Source: Lactuca virosa (taxonomy: Eukaryota; Streptophyta; Magnoliopsida; Asterales; Asteraceae). Taken from it: a stretch of 64,000 nt of DNA. Below the pieces are notes generated by a model. It worked only from the letters and a program-made list of their open reading frames with translations. It did no database searches and was not told the origin of the DNA. Of the stretch, positions 23,418 to 34,252 are shown piece by piece. The stretch spans positions 36,846,282-36,910,281 of the forward strand of contig CAKMRJ010003334.1 in assembly GCA_928212115.1 (NCBI GenBank), in the 5' to 3' direction. The position numbers were made by a program, and so were the translations under genes. Position 1 is the first letter of the stretch; the number at the start of each line of letters is the position of its first letter.

Positions 23418-24944
23418 CTAATCAAATTTCCTGTTCGGAACATCAACAATGTTCCAAGTTGAGTGCAGGAGTTTGATGAGGACTTGTTGGATGATCAGAT
23501 TCATCTCATCCTTGTTCCGGATTTCCTTCTCTAAATGTTGAATTTGTTTCTCATGACGAACATGAGTCTGCTTGATTAGATCGTTGGTAGCAGACACAAG
23601 GTCGTCATGAACCTTAAGCATGGAAGAGATGGTATTGAGGTAGTTATCGACCAGAGCATCATATTTGGAATCAATTTGTTCAACGGTATGTTTCATCCGG
23701 ATGGAGATCAACTGGTCAAGATGGGCTTCTCTCTCTGTTGTGGATGGTCCGGATTGTTGTGAAAGAGACTGAAGGATGGCGTCAAGTTTTGAATCAAGTC
23801 CGGAGACTTTTTGATCCAATTTCGAATTTAGCTCAGCGACGGAAGTCTCTACAGAGGACACTTTGGTCATAGTGTCAGAGACATTGGTGCGGATCTCTAG
23901 TAGGGCAAATGGATCAACATGATCACCAGCGGAAGATTCGGAATCGGAGTCAGAATGTTGCGGAGGAGGCTGGTGAGTGTCCGGAAATGAGGAAGGACCC
24001 GGTTTAGTAGCATCATCGTCTTCTTGAAGTTGGGAGTCGGGGCCATCGTCCGGAGTGGAAATAGAGGAGGTTCTGAAGTCAAAAGCGGACTTGGATACGG
24101 AGGCTTTAGATTGATAATGAATGGGTGTAATGAGATGAGCATCCGGAACTTTTGTTGCTTCATCCTCCAACATAACTTCTTCGTAAATCTCCTCTTCCAG
24201 ATCAGTATGGAAGATGCTTTGGGAAATGACTATTGGGGGCAGTTCCGAAGTAAGTTCCTTGATGGCATCATCGGCTGAAGGAAGAACATAGGGCATGTTG
24301 CTTTGAATAGCCCGGTTCCTCGTGGAGATAAGAGTGGATTCAACTTGAGCTCGAGTCAGATCCGGACGCCTTGATGCTGCCCTGTTAACATAATCTTCCC
24401 ACAAAGGGTCATTAGTACCTGGTCGTCCTGTACGCCTTCCGGGTATCAGACCAGTTGGGGCATCGAAAGTTGGAGGGACTGCTCCTTCTTCCGGATGCTT
24501 GGGTTCCGGAACAAAGGTTCTGGAGTGCGTGCGTATGGAAGAGATAATAGGACTATCAAGAGTGACACGTGGGTGTGTTCTAGGGGGCTGTAAGGAACTT
24601 TGTTCAACACCGACAACACTCTTTTGGGAGGGAGAGGATGGAATATGTGTAGACTCCCCGTGAGTGTGTGCTTGTGGAGATGAAACATTGAGGGGTACCT
24701 CAGATGAGTGGACAAAGAGGGGTGTGCGGACGGCCAGAATCAGCCGGAATGTCATGAGTGCCCTCCTGTTGAGAGGAGGCACCGACTTTGGTTTTCTTTT
24801 TGGCCTTGGGTTTGGTGGGAGAGGCTTTGCGTTTGGCTGGTTGCTTAACCTTTGGTCCGGACTTAGTGTGAGTGGCCTCTTTCGGAATAGGCTCAACTGA
24901 GACCGGGGCAGGTTGTGTTGGGTCAAACACAACCGAAGTCTCAA
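23418..24944 (-). pseudogene. Env-like ORF of Sirevirus 1, middle part with coiled coil
   Basis: 508 codons, of which those before about 24720 are probably out of frame with the N-terminal part. Pro/Ser-rich first half, then a long heptad-like stretch in the last ~130 residues (LNSKLDQKVSGLDSKLDAIL; LEKEIRNKDEMNLIIQQVL), most likely coiled coil. Ends at an in-frame TAG. A coiled coil in the ORF after pol is a reported trait of Sirevirus env-like proteins. Confidence 0.6.
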
Positions 24945-25851
24945 GATGGTGTTTCAAATAAGGGGATCCGGAAGGAATGAGGGCCAACATATTTTCCGGA
25001 AGTCGTCTGACCGGACCAAAAGATGATTGGTCTGGAATTCTGTAAGACTTAACAAGTTTAAAGGATACACATACCTTCGGAGGTATGGTGCTCACCGGAA
25101 TGGGAATGTTGAGTTCCTTGAAGATTTGCTCAATCGTCAGGGCCCAAAATCTAGGGCTCGAAATTTCTTTCGGCTTCCTCTTGATGGCAAATTTGCAAAA
25201 GTCTTGCCATAGTACTTCCGAAAGATCGACTGCGTTGTTGCGTCCGGAATAGATGCTGAATACTACGTTCAGCCAGTCCTTGCTAAGAGTATCAGTGCCG
25301 CCATGCTTGCCTGATAGACCACGAATGATGAAGTGCATGAGGACAGTCCAGAGCCCGGAAACTGCAGTCTTCTTGAAATCCTTTGCTCGATAGTCTTGAT
25401 TGTACCCAATGAAATTAAGAAAAGTCTGAAACTCTTCAGCTGTTGGTTCTACCACTTTGAAACCAGCAGGGTTGGGAGAAATTCCAATGGCCTTGAGGAA
25501 TGTCGCTTTATAAATGGGAATGGGGCGATCATCGATGATTGAGGCCAACAGAACATCGTCTTCAAGTTTGATGCTTGTGAAAGCACGATGAAGATGAGAA
25601 AGAGGAAGTGGGGGCTCTGGCATTTTGGTAAGTGGGATGGAGAGAGGATGATGAGCATGGAACTCAATCATGATCCTGATTGTTTCATCGTAGTCAAGGG
25701 GATTTAGTGAAAACAATTGAGTGGTGTCACGAAAAAAAGGTTCTTGATCAGCCGACGACGATGAACCCTTCGATCCTTTTGAGGATTTCTTTCTGGCAAT
25801 GGATTTCTTTGGGGTTTGAGCAGTAGAGGCTTGGTGTTTGGAGGATTCCAT
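24700..25851 (-). pseudogene. Env-like ORF of Sirevirus 1, N-terminal part
   Basis: I choose Met at 25851 (MESSKHQ) over the upstream Met at 26028, because the ~60 residues before it are Phe/Ser-rich, unlike the rest. Lys/Ser-rich start, then a globular domain with RPIPIYKATFLKAIGI and LSGKHGGTDTLSKDWLNVVF. A matching motif, GKCLGHKTGSLDQLNLLSKE, occurs in Sirevirus 2 near 53470, so the domain is shared. A basic stretch (KRKASPTKPKAKKKTK) near the end resembles a nuclear localisation signal. The frame breaks at about 24715-24740. Confidence 0.6.
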
Positions 25852-26289
25852 TGTTGAAGATGATGAGAGCTTGAAGAACACGAAGAACTGTGAGAGTTTA
25901 AGAGAGGTTTGGGAATCTAGGGATCGTAAAGTGGTAAAGGTAATTTGTGAAAAGGTATTTATAGGTAAGAAAAGTCTGGTCGGGTTAGAAAAGGTAATGA
26001 TGAGGATTCGAGATCCATCGGGTTGCATTTAATGTTGGGATGATGAGATTAGACATTTGAGATGAACGGCGAAGGCAATTGGTCTAAAAGTGGGAGATGA
26101 AACGGTCAATTCGTTTTCCATTTTAGAGGGCGTGCAATCGTGTCACGCAAATCGAGGAAGATTGGATAAGGATCTTCCTAAAAGGTAACCGTTGAGAAAA
26201 AAACGTTTCACCTTATTGCCTCTTGGTATTCCAGATGAATTGTTCTTGACAGTGCATGATCCGGAAGAAAAGAGATGTTCCAGAGCAAA

Positions 26290-26630
26290 TTTGGATTCCG
26301 GAGCAAGTTTTAAAAAAAATTTCAGAGCACTTTTGAAATTCCGGAGCACGTTGGAAATTCCGAAGCAAATTTTGAAATTCCGGAGCACTTTGAAAATTCC
26401 GAAGCAAATTTTGAAATTCCGGAGCACTTTGAAAATTCCGGAGCAAATTTTGAAATTCCGGAGCACTTGAAAATTCCTGAGCAAATTTTGAAATTCCGGA
26501 GCACTTTGAAAATCCAGAGCAAATTTTGAAATTCCTGAGCAAATTTTGAAATTCCGGAGCACTTGAAAATTCTGGAGCAAATTTTGAAATTCCGGAGCAC
26601 TTTGAAAATTCCGGAGCAAATTTTGAAAAT
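26290..26630 (-). repeat. 39-bp tandem repeat between pol and env-like ORF
   Basis: Seven to eight units of a ~39-base repeat made of two ~19-20 base halves (plus strand GAAATTCCGGAGCACTTTG and AAAATTCCGGAGCAAATTTT). It stays open in several frames on the minus strand, but the peptides are plain repeats, so it is probably non-coding. Sirevirus 2 has a different tandem repeat in the same place. Confidence 0.75.
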
Positions 26631-26796
26631 GGTCGATCTAGATCGTCGTGAAGAAGAGAATAAACTGTACAGCTTAAGAAACTCAAGGGATAATTAGTAA
26701 AAAAGACAAGTAAAAGGATCCTTTGTATTTAGAGGAAAAATAGTTCCGAAGCAAAATAAATGAGTTCGGAGCATATTTTTCTGCTGAATACTTCGA

Positions 26797-28010
26797 TCAA
26801 AGAGAACATGTCTCCTGAAAGAATTGAGGATCAGGCATCATCATACCCATTTTGTTCAGAAAACCATTAAATTTGGTTTCGTCTAATGCCTTAGTAAAGA
26901 CATCAGCAATTTCATCGTCAGATGGAACAAAAATAAGTTCAATGTTACCATTTAAAACATGATCTTTAATAAAGTGGTACCGAATGTCAATGTGCTTCGT
27001 CATGGAGTGCTGAATTGGATTGTGTGAGATGGCAATGGCACTTTGAGAATCACAGTAGATAGGAATGCGTTGAAATCGGTAACCATAATCCAAGAGTTGA
27101 GATTTCATCCAGAGAACTTGAGAGGTACAGCTGGCAGCAGCAATGTATTCAGCTTCGGCTGTAGAGAGAGCAATGCAGTTCTGTTTCTTGGATGACCAGC
27201 TGACTAAACGACCACCTAGGAATTGACATCCTCCGGATGTACTTTTCCTATCGAGTTGAAGACCACCATAGTTTGAATCAGAGTAAGCTTGCAGAAGGAA
27301 ACTTTCATTTGCTGGGTACCAGATTCCGAGGTTCTTTGTACCTTTGAGGTACCGGAAAATTTGTTTTACAGCCAAAAGATGAGACATCTTCGGATTGAAT
27401 TGAAATCTGGCACATAAACATGTTGAGAACATTATGTCCGAACGACTTGCAGTGAGATAGAGTAAGGATCCAATCATTCCCCGATATTTCTTTTCATCTA
27501 CTGAAACACCCGAAGGGTCAGCAAAGATTTTGTGACTGAAGCCCATATGTACCTTGGCTGAGGAACAGGTGTCCATAGAGTATTTCTTGAGAAGCTCAGA
27601 GATGTACTTCTCTTGGTGAATGAAAATACCTTTGTTAGTCTGTTTGACTTGAAGGCCAAGAAAGAAACTTAATTCTCGATTCATGCTCATTTGAAAGCGA
27701 CTGACCATAAGTTTGGCAAAATCAGCAACCACAGATGAATCGGTAGATCCAAAAATGATGTCGTCCACATAAATTTGTACCAGCATGAGATGATTTCCAT
27801 TTGATCTTCTAAATAAAGTGGGATCCAGAATACCTCTTTGAAAACCTGAGCGCTTGAGAAAATCAGTGAGAGTCTCGTACCAAGCCCGAGGAGCTTGCTT
27901 GAGTCCGTAGACAGCCTTTCAGAGTTTGTAACAGTAGTTTGGAAAGGAGAGATTAATAAATCCGGGGGGCTGTTGAAGGTAAACTTCAGTTTCAAGCTCA
28001 CCATTCCAAA
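26797..28010 (-). pseudogene. Reverse transcriptase and RNase H of Sirevirus 1
   Basis: Frame running to 26797 with a TGA at 27919-27921 just before KAVYGLKQAPRAWYE. The catalytic YVDDIIFGST lies at about 27742-27771. RNase H follows with SDSNYGG, STAEAEYIAA and CDSQSAIAISHN. Copies element RNA into DNA and removes the RNA strand. The stop plus the frameshift at about 28010 make it non-functional. The TGA is compatible with CGA changed by C-to-T decay. Confidence 0.85.
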
Positions 28011-29341
28011 AAAGCACTCTTAACATCCATTTGAAAAACTTTGAAACCTTTGTGGGCTGCGTAAGCAAGAAAGATTCTGATAGCTTCAAGTCGTGCAACA
28101 GGAGCAAATGTCTCGTCGTAATCAAGACCTTCAATTTGAGTGAAACCTTTAGCTACCAATCTTGCCTTATTTCGGATGATAACTCCTGCATCGTCTAGTT
28201 TGTTGCGAAATACCCATCTTGTACCAACAATAGGGTGATGTTGAGGAGGAGGTACGAGAGTCCAGACTTCATTTCGGTCAAATTCTGCCAGTTCGTCTTG
28301 CATGGCTGTAATCCAATCAGCATGCTCTAATGCTTCCTTGATGGATTTGGGTTCAACCATGGAAATGAATGCTGAAAAGTGGCATTCATTTTGAATGTTG
28401 GTAGCTGAGCGAGTTTGAACACCAACATTTGGGTTGCCAATCACTTGGTTTGGAGGATGATCCTTCGTCCAAACATGCAATCGAGGGAGTTCTTGTGCAG
28501 CGGAGGATCCTATATCAACAGTAGAATTGATTTGCTCCCCCTGAATGATTTGAATATTGGAATGATGCTCCCCCTGAACTTCTGAACCAGAACCAGAGAG
28601 GTTTACATCATCATCAGAGGGAAACTCAAAGAAATTCTCATTTTCATCAATGTTGAGAGGATTTGAGTCATCGAAGTCAGCAGCTGCATCTTGGAAGCCA
28701 TCCACATTTGATTCAAGAGAGGGATTTGCATTATTCTCCCCCTCAACCTGTGAAGGTTGGAACGGTTCGGAATCAAATGGAGGTAGGCTCGGAAGAGGAC
28801 CGGAGAGGTTGTGAGAAACTGGGGCTTCCGAAGAAGGAATTGGAATCAGAGATGGACGTGATCGTGATTCGGAATCAAGAGCTGTTTCGGAAGGACCAAA
28901 GAGAGTTTCAAAGTCAAACTCGAGAATGGTTTGAGGGTTCGGACATCCTGGCGAAGGAGCATCAGACTCCATGATGTGAGTGGTGATGTGAGTAGGTCCA
29001 GAATTCCGAACAAAGTTGTCATCAAAGGTAATATCAAAGCTTTCTTCCAGAACACGAGTTCTTCGGTTGAGAACTCTGCAAGCCTTGGATTTGGAAGAAT
29101 ATCCTAAAAAGATTGCTTCATCAGCTTTAGGTTGGAACTTTGTAAGCTGATCACGGTTGTTTTTGATGAAGCATCTGCATCCGAAGATATGTAGGAATGA
29201 GATCGTTGGCTTTCGACCATTCATTGCTTCGTATGGTGTCATGTTGAGTCGTCGATTGATGATACTTCGGTTTTGAGTGAAGCAAGCGGTGGAAACAGCT
29301 TCAGCCCAAAGATAGAGCGGAAGGTTTGCATAATTCAGCAT
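27998..29341 (-). pseudogene. Integrase C-terminus and reverse transcriptase N-terminus of Sirevirus 1
   Basis: 447 codons in frame with the integrase core but separated from it by a TGA (29366-29368). Reads GYSSKSKACRVLNRRTRVLE (integrase C-terminal region), an acidic linker of ~200 residues whose DNA holds three AGGGGGAG motifs, then the reverse transcriptase start: RLVAKGFTQIEGLDYDETFA and FQMDVKSAFL. Right after FQMDVKSAFL the frame shifts at a run of T, where the downstream frame takes over. Confidence 0.85.
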
Positions 29342-29365
29342 GGATCGAGCAGCTTCAATGAGTGT

Positions 29366-29788
29366 TCAATTACGTCTTTCAACTACACCATTTTGTTGCG
29401 GAGTGTACGGAGCTGAGAAGTTGTGATCGATTCCTTTTTCTGTGAGGAACTTCTCAATGGTGGAATTGACAAATTCCGAGCCATTATCACTTCGGATTCT
29501 CCTGACCGGAAGTTTGATAAGAACTTCTATTCCTTTGATAAAATTGATGAGCTCAGAGGCTGTTTCGGATTTCAGCCTTAGGAAGAAGACCCAAATGAAC
29601 CTTGTAAAGTCGTCAACAATCACAAGAATGTATTTCTTATGATGAAGACTCTCTACAGTGGATGGTCCACAAAGATCAATGTGTAGGAGTTCTAAGGGAT
29701 CCGAAATGGATTTTTCGATGAGAACAGGATGACCCTTTGGTTGATTGCTTACCACACTCGCATGCAACACATAAATGATCATTTTCAA
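29366..29788 (-). pseudogene. Integrase core of Sirevirus 1
   Basis: D,D(35)E-type core: first Asp in LLHIDLCGP, second in IRSDNGSEF, Glu in NGVVERRN. The TGA after ERRN (29366-29368) lies where family members have Arg, compatible with CGA-to-TGA. Upstream, the frame differs from the zinc-finger part by a shift near 29725-29745. Integrase joins the DNA copy to the host chromosome. Confidence 0.85.
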
Positions 29789-30314
29789 ACTTGAGAAGAG
29801 GTAAACCTCTTACCATTTCACCTGAGACGAGATCATTCATGTACCGAAAGTTTAGATGTGCGAGCCTTCGGTGCCATAGCCAACTAACGTCCGGAACAGC
29901 TTTGGAGAGAAGGCAGAGTTGTGGTTTGCCAATGATCATATTGATGTCGAGTGGGTACATGTTTTTGTTGCGAAGAGACTTTATCAAACATTCTTTTCGG
30001 TCTTTAGTCATCACATAGCTATATTTTTTGCAAAATTCCACACGTCGGCTTGAGTCGGTAAGCTGAGCAACACTTATCAAATTATGTTTCAAGTCAGCTA
30101 CATAAGCAACATGTGAAATAGAGAAGTTGCCATTGGTGAGAGTTCCATAACCACGAATTTGAGAACTTGAGTTGTTGCCATACGTCACGTAACCAACATT
30201 TGGAGAGAGCTTTAAATCTCGCAGAAAATCCTTCTGCCCCGTCATGTGCATGGAGCAAGCACTATCAATATACCATATTGTTTCTTGCTCCGAAGCACAA
30301 AGTGCCTGCAAAAA
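29676..30314 (-). pseudogene. Protease and integrase zinc finger of Sirevirus 1
   Basis: Begins in frame with gag right after its TAA. The protease site reads WYIDSACSMHMTG, with D-S-A in place of the usual D-S-G. Then VAYVADLKHNLISVAQL and the integrase HHCC finger, HRRLAH and CVACECGK. The last ~25 codons are out of frame. There is no obvious ATG of its own, so expression would have needed passage through the gag stop or a different original sequence there. Confidence 0.8.
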
Positions 30315-33300
30315 TTAATGAGTAATGGAGCTTTTAGGCTCCGAGTTAGACTTTGGGACGTAGATATGGACTTTGGACTGAGATTGTGACTTTGGAACAA
30401 TTACGTGTTTCTTGGTGAGATTACTTGAGTTCTTTGGGAACAGACATGATGCTAAAGTCTTTTCATCTATCCAGTAGTCATATTCAACTACTTGAGGGTT
30501 CGGAGCTAATTTCTTCAGAGTGGAGGTATCTGAAGAAGTGACACTTTTTGTTATCTCTGAGTTAGTTGTTTTGTTAACAGATGATTTGATCTTCCACACA
30601 AGATTTTTGTTTGAAGATTTTGAAACAGTAAAATTTGAGCTGGTGGATTTGTTTGATGACACATTGTTCTTAGAGATTTTTGGTTTAAAAATTGTGCCAT
30701 CAGATTTTGCAATAAAGACAGATGAAACATTTTGAGGTGCTGATACCGAAGTATTTCGGATGGTTTTGACACTAACATGAGCTTGAGGAGATTTGGAGCT
30801 AAAGACTTCCTTTGGTTCCGAACGAACAGGAGGTTCGGAAGGTCTCTTTAGAATTCTTGTTGGAACAAATGAATTTTGACTATGGTGTTGACACAAGGAC
30901 TTCCTTGTGTTGTTTCGAGATGAGTTTGGTTTAGAGTTGGCAAGGAACCTGGAATTTTGTCTATCCTTAATTTCCTTTTTGTAAGCATTCCTAGCTTCTA
31001 CCTTGGGATCTACAACATCTTTTCTATTCAACATTGGTTTTCTCTTAGGGTGAGGAGAGGATCCAGAGGATTGACCTTTGGATGGATTTGAAAACTTGGG
31101 AGAAATGGGAACCAATTTGGATTTTGAAAGAGCTACAGAGTCCGATTCACATGAGTCAGAGGACATATTGCTTGATACTTCAACTTTATCATCTAGAGAT
31201 GCCCATGCAAATTTCGAGGTATTGACTTCAGTTGTTTCCGGAATAATTTCCTCAATCACACAGTTATTGACGTGATTGCTTATAGGAACATAGTCTACAC
31301 AATTTTGAAGACTATGATGATATTCCGTGGTCCGATTCAGGTCCAGGTTTATCAGAGGCGGAAGAGGCGTGGAATCAGGACATTTAACAACTATTGGTTG
31401 AAACTCAGGAATTAGGGACTCAAAGGATCTTTTAGTCTCCGGAAGGGGTGACAATGGAGAAACAGGAGTGTCCGAATGTTTAATGTTCGGAACCTCTCCC
31501 ATGAATGTCAGATTTTGCAAATCCTTCAGGGGACTAACAATTGGTTTCGGATACTCGCTTCCGAGACCAGGAGCTTTGGACCATGGATGACGAAAATTAT
31601 GAGTCATCTGAATGTCAGCTTCAAGCATGTCAACTGAGTTATGCAAAGCATCTATTTTGGCATTGAGACGTTTGTTATCAGAAATCAAAATATTTCGTTC
31701 GGAATAAGTGATTTCACATTTATCTTTCAAAATGATACATTCATCTTTTGACATTACAAGTTCATGCTCTAAAGACTCGATTTTCAATTTCTTATCCTCA
31801 AAACGTAATCTAAGACGACTTAGTTCACAGTCTTTCTTCTCACTGGCTTCTATGGCTGACTCATAGGCTTTACAGACAGTGTTCATATCTGTTTGAATCT
31901 GGGTCAGATAAGGTTCACATAAAGTCAAATCAATATTATTATCAGAGATCATGGATTTTACCTGTTGAACGATGCTTCGACCTGGTGGATCGTTAGTGGC
32001 CATGTAGCAGTAGTTAGGTTCAACAACATCTTCTTCATCTTCGGATCCAGAGGACCAATAACCTTCATCACATACAATGGTTTGTCTAGCCATCAAACAC
32101 ATGTTTCTTCCAGTTTCTATATCATCATCATCTCCGGATGACCAGTATCCTTCGACATCTCTTGAAACAGTAGTAACAAATGCTTTCTCACTTTCAGCCA
32201 TTTCTTGTGCTTTTCGGACATAATAAGCTGAGTCCTTGATTTTTGGTTTTTGTGGAGCATCAGCTAGACAATCTTTGGCAAAGTGGTTTGCATGACCACA
32301 TTTATGACACAAGATCTTTGGTTTTTCTGAGTTGGAATTTTTTGAAGATTCCGGGGCTGAGTTTGGTTTAGTGAGGTTAGGCTTGTATGCAGGAGGATTT
32401 TCGGAGGTTTGTTTTGGTTCCGAAGCAGTATATGGTTGAGGATGGTTTTGGTGAGGAGCGCTGAATCTGTTTTGGTATGGTTTGTAAGAAGAATTGAAAG
32501 GTCGTTTGTATTTCATGGAGAGTAAGGCAAATTCTTGTTGGAAACGGAGTTCAGAATCCAAGGTTTCGGAATCATCGTCAGGATAGATGTGGGTGGGAAA
32601 AGAAGTCAAGGATGGCTGAGGTAATGGAACTGAGGGTTTGTAAGGTTCCGAAGCAAGTGGGTTCGAAATGGTTGACTCAGAAGAACTGACTAGAGCAAGA
32701 GGTCCTCCGGAAAGTTCTCTAATGGTTTGAGCAACGTTTGATTCATGTCCTTGAAGCTCATCAAAAAGTTGATAGAGTTTCAATTTTTTCAAAGAACCAT
32801 TACTTTGAAGACAAGACTTTACATTTCCCCATCCCTTACCAAGACTGTTAATGAACTTGAGATTGTACTCGAGAGGAGTTCGAACAATCCCGTGAGCAGT
32901 CATGTTGTTGACAACGATTCGATATCGGTTGGAGGCTGAGGCTACAGATTCACCTGGAGTGGTAGTGAAGGTGTCAAAGTCATTGACAACGGAGGTGAGA
33001 CGTTTGTCCTTCATATTTTCTGAACCTTCAATCAGATCCTGAAGAGTGTCCCAAATTTCTTTGGCTGATTTGCATAACTTGATGTGCTCAAAGAGTGATG
33101 GAGGAACACCAAACACCATTTCAGAGAAGGCAACTTGATCAGCATGCAGTTTCTCAATATCATCAGCAGTTAGAGGGGCTGGACGAACTTCATCTTCTCG
33201 CATGAGTTGAGCAGCTGCATCTCTTACAACTGTTCTTACAGGAACATGAGGACCTTCTGTGACGGATCTCCAGATTTGTTCACCTTTCTCTTTGGCTAGT

Positions 33301-33437
33301 AAAAATCTTTCCATTCTAACTTTCCAGTGATCATATTCTTCCACAACTAGCAATGGGGCACGTGTAGGGCCACCGACGCTATTTGCGATTTGCATTGAAA
33401 TCATTTTTTGAGGATTTGAAGCAGCCATTGAAGTCAA
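30315..33437 (-). CDS. Gag polyprotein of Sirevirus 1, 1040 codons
   Basis: The only long intact frame of the element. Start ATG at 33437, about 125 bases after the primer site. Residues 30-250 form the Gag core (EEYDHWKVRMERFLLAKEK; YNLKFINSLGKGWGNV). A perfect CCHC zinc knuckle, CHKCGHANHFAKDC, is at residues 377-390. Two copies of EGYWSSG followed by an acidic run and C-x-MA lie at 429-480. A coiled coil spans about 521-610, and a basic Ser/Pro-rich tail follows to 1040. Gag packages element RNA. A Gag this long, with a tail beyond the knuckle, fits Sireviruses. The TAA (30315-30317) separates it in frame from pol. Confidence 0.85.
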   Translation of the reverse strand: MTSMAASNPQKMISMQIANSVGGPTRAPLLVVEEYDHWKVRMERFLLAKEKGEQIWRSVTEGPHVPVRTVVRDAAAQLMREDEVRPAPLTADDIEKLHADQVAFSEMVFGVPPSLFEHIKLCKSAKEIWDTLQDLIEGSENMKDKRLTSVVNDFDTFTTTPGESVASASNRYRIVVNNMTAHGIVRTPLEYNLKFINSLGKGWGNVKSCLQSNGSLKKLKLYQLFDELQGHESNVAQTIRELSGGPLALVSSSESTISNPLASEPYKPSVPLPQPSLTSFPTHIYPDDDSETLDSELRFQQEFALLSMKYKRPFNSSYKPYQNRFSAPHQNHPQPYTASEPKQTSENPPAYKPNLTKPNSAPESSKNSNSEKPKILCHKCGHANHFAKDCLADAPQKPKIKDSAYYVRKAQEMAESEKAFVTTVSRDVEGYWSSGDDDDIETGRNMCLMARQTIVCDEGYWSSGSEDEEDVVEPNYCYMATNDPPGRSIVQQVKSMISDNNIDLTLCEPYLTQIQTDMNTVCKAYESAIEASEKKDCELSRLRLRFEDKKLKIESLEHELVMSKDECIILKDKCEITYSERNILISDNKRLNAKIDALHNSVDMLEADIQMTHNFRHPWSKAPGLGSEYPKPIVSPLKDLQNLTFMGEVPNIKHSDTPVSPLSPLPETKRSFESLIPEFQPIVVKCPDSTPLPPLINLDLNRTTEYHHSLQNCVDYVPISNHVNNCVIEEIIPETTEVNTSKFAWASLDDKVEVSSNMSSDSCESDSVALSKSKLVPISPKFSNPSKGQSSGSSPHPKRKPMLNRKDVVDPKVEARNAYKKEIKDRQNSRFLANSKPNSSRNNTRKSLCQHHSQNSFVPTRILKRPSEPPVRSEPKEVFSSKSPQAHVSVKTIRNTSVSAPQNVSSVFIAKSDGTIFKPKISKNNVSSNKSTSSNFTVSKSSNKNLVWKIKSSVNKTTNSEITKSVTSSDTSTLKKLAPNPQVVEYDYWIDEKTLASCLFPKNSSNLTKKHVIVPKSQSQSKVHIYVPKSNSEPKSSITH

Positions 33438-33562
33438 GATATCTTCAAGCTTAAGTGGTATATAGAAGAACTTTTATCCTTAACACAGAAATGGTTGAAT
33501 TTCCAAGGTAAATTTAAACCAACTATAATGTGATCTTATGGATTCAAAGGACAACCACTCGA

Positions 33563-33574
33563 GCTCTGATACCA
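33563..33574 (-). other. Primer binding site of Sirevirus 1
   Basis: Minus strand TGGTATCAGAGC, exact match to the initiator Met-tRNA complement, two bases inside the 5' LTR. Confidence 0.9.
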
Positions 33575-33576
33575 AT

Positions 33577-34252
33577 TGTGAGAACAAGATCTTTGCGCAG
33601 GGACAAGGTTTGAGAACACAAACCTTGAGTGAATGCTTGAGATCAATGTCTGCTTAATAATGGATGTTCAAGTCGAGACTGGAAAGACCAGTCAAGTCTT
33701 AGATAATCAATTCAAAAAAATGATCAAGACATTAATTTAGAATAAGTGAATAGTGATCAGAGTAAAGTTAATAAATGAAGAACAAGAGGAATGTTTTAAA
33801 TGTAATAAGAGTAAATACCAAAAATAAGAGAAAAGATCCGTGGTTGACTTGTATTGAATGCTCCTACTTAAAGGAGAGAATGTTACAGCGAATTAACCCA
33901 GGCGTTTACATAGGACCGGAAAAAAGATATAATTATGACATTCTGATTGTCCTAAATCAATATTAGACTAAGTCCTATGAAACGTTACATCAAAATACAA
34001 GACAAACGTAATAAATGCATAACAGACAAATTAACTTCATTCCGGACAAGTGATGTTCCGGAGATGAAAGTTTGGTTCCGGATCGAAAATCATTTCGGAC
34101 ATCAGGATCAGTTCCGGAATGCATTCTTCTTCAAAATTCTTCACTCCCTTTCTTCAGCTCCGGACAAGTTCCAGTTCACATCTTCCTTCGGAACTAACAG
34201 CCTTCTGAATATGTACTTAGGATTGCTAGAGGTTCACTTTCAGGTTCCAACA
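33577..34252 (-). repeat. 5' LTR of Sirevirus 1
   Basis: 676 bases, same length as the 3' LTR with about 16 substitutions, no indels that I see. Confidence 0.9.

Larger units (their letters stand above)
21026..34252 (-). mobile_element. Sirevirus-like Copia retrotransposon 1, full length but defective
   Basis: 13,227 bases between an exact AGGTT duplication (21021-21025, 34253-34257). Minus-strand order: 5' LTR 33577-34252, primer site, gag, protease, integrase, reverse transcriptase, RNase H, tandem repeat spacer, env-like ORF, polypurine tract, 3' LTR 21026-21701. Integrase before reverse transcriptase marks Ty1/Copia. The long Gag with coiled coil and the ORF after pol match the Sirevirus group. 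The 676-bp LTRs differ at about 16 places, which under a commonly used plant LTR rate suggests an insertion around one million years ago. Several stops and frameshifts break pol and the env-like frame. Confidence 0.9.

Noticed and set aside
24700..26028. Env-like ORF read as a host gene or true envelope gene
   Set aside because: It lies between the LTRs of the Sirevirus, after pol, and has no convincing signal peptide or membrane anchor.
26143..26686. Several overlapping frames of repeated CSGISKFA-like peptides
   Set aside because: They come from the 39-bp tandem repeat, which is open in several frames by chance.
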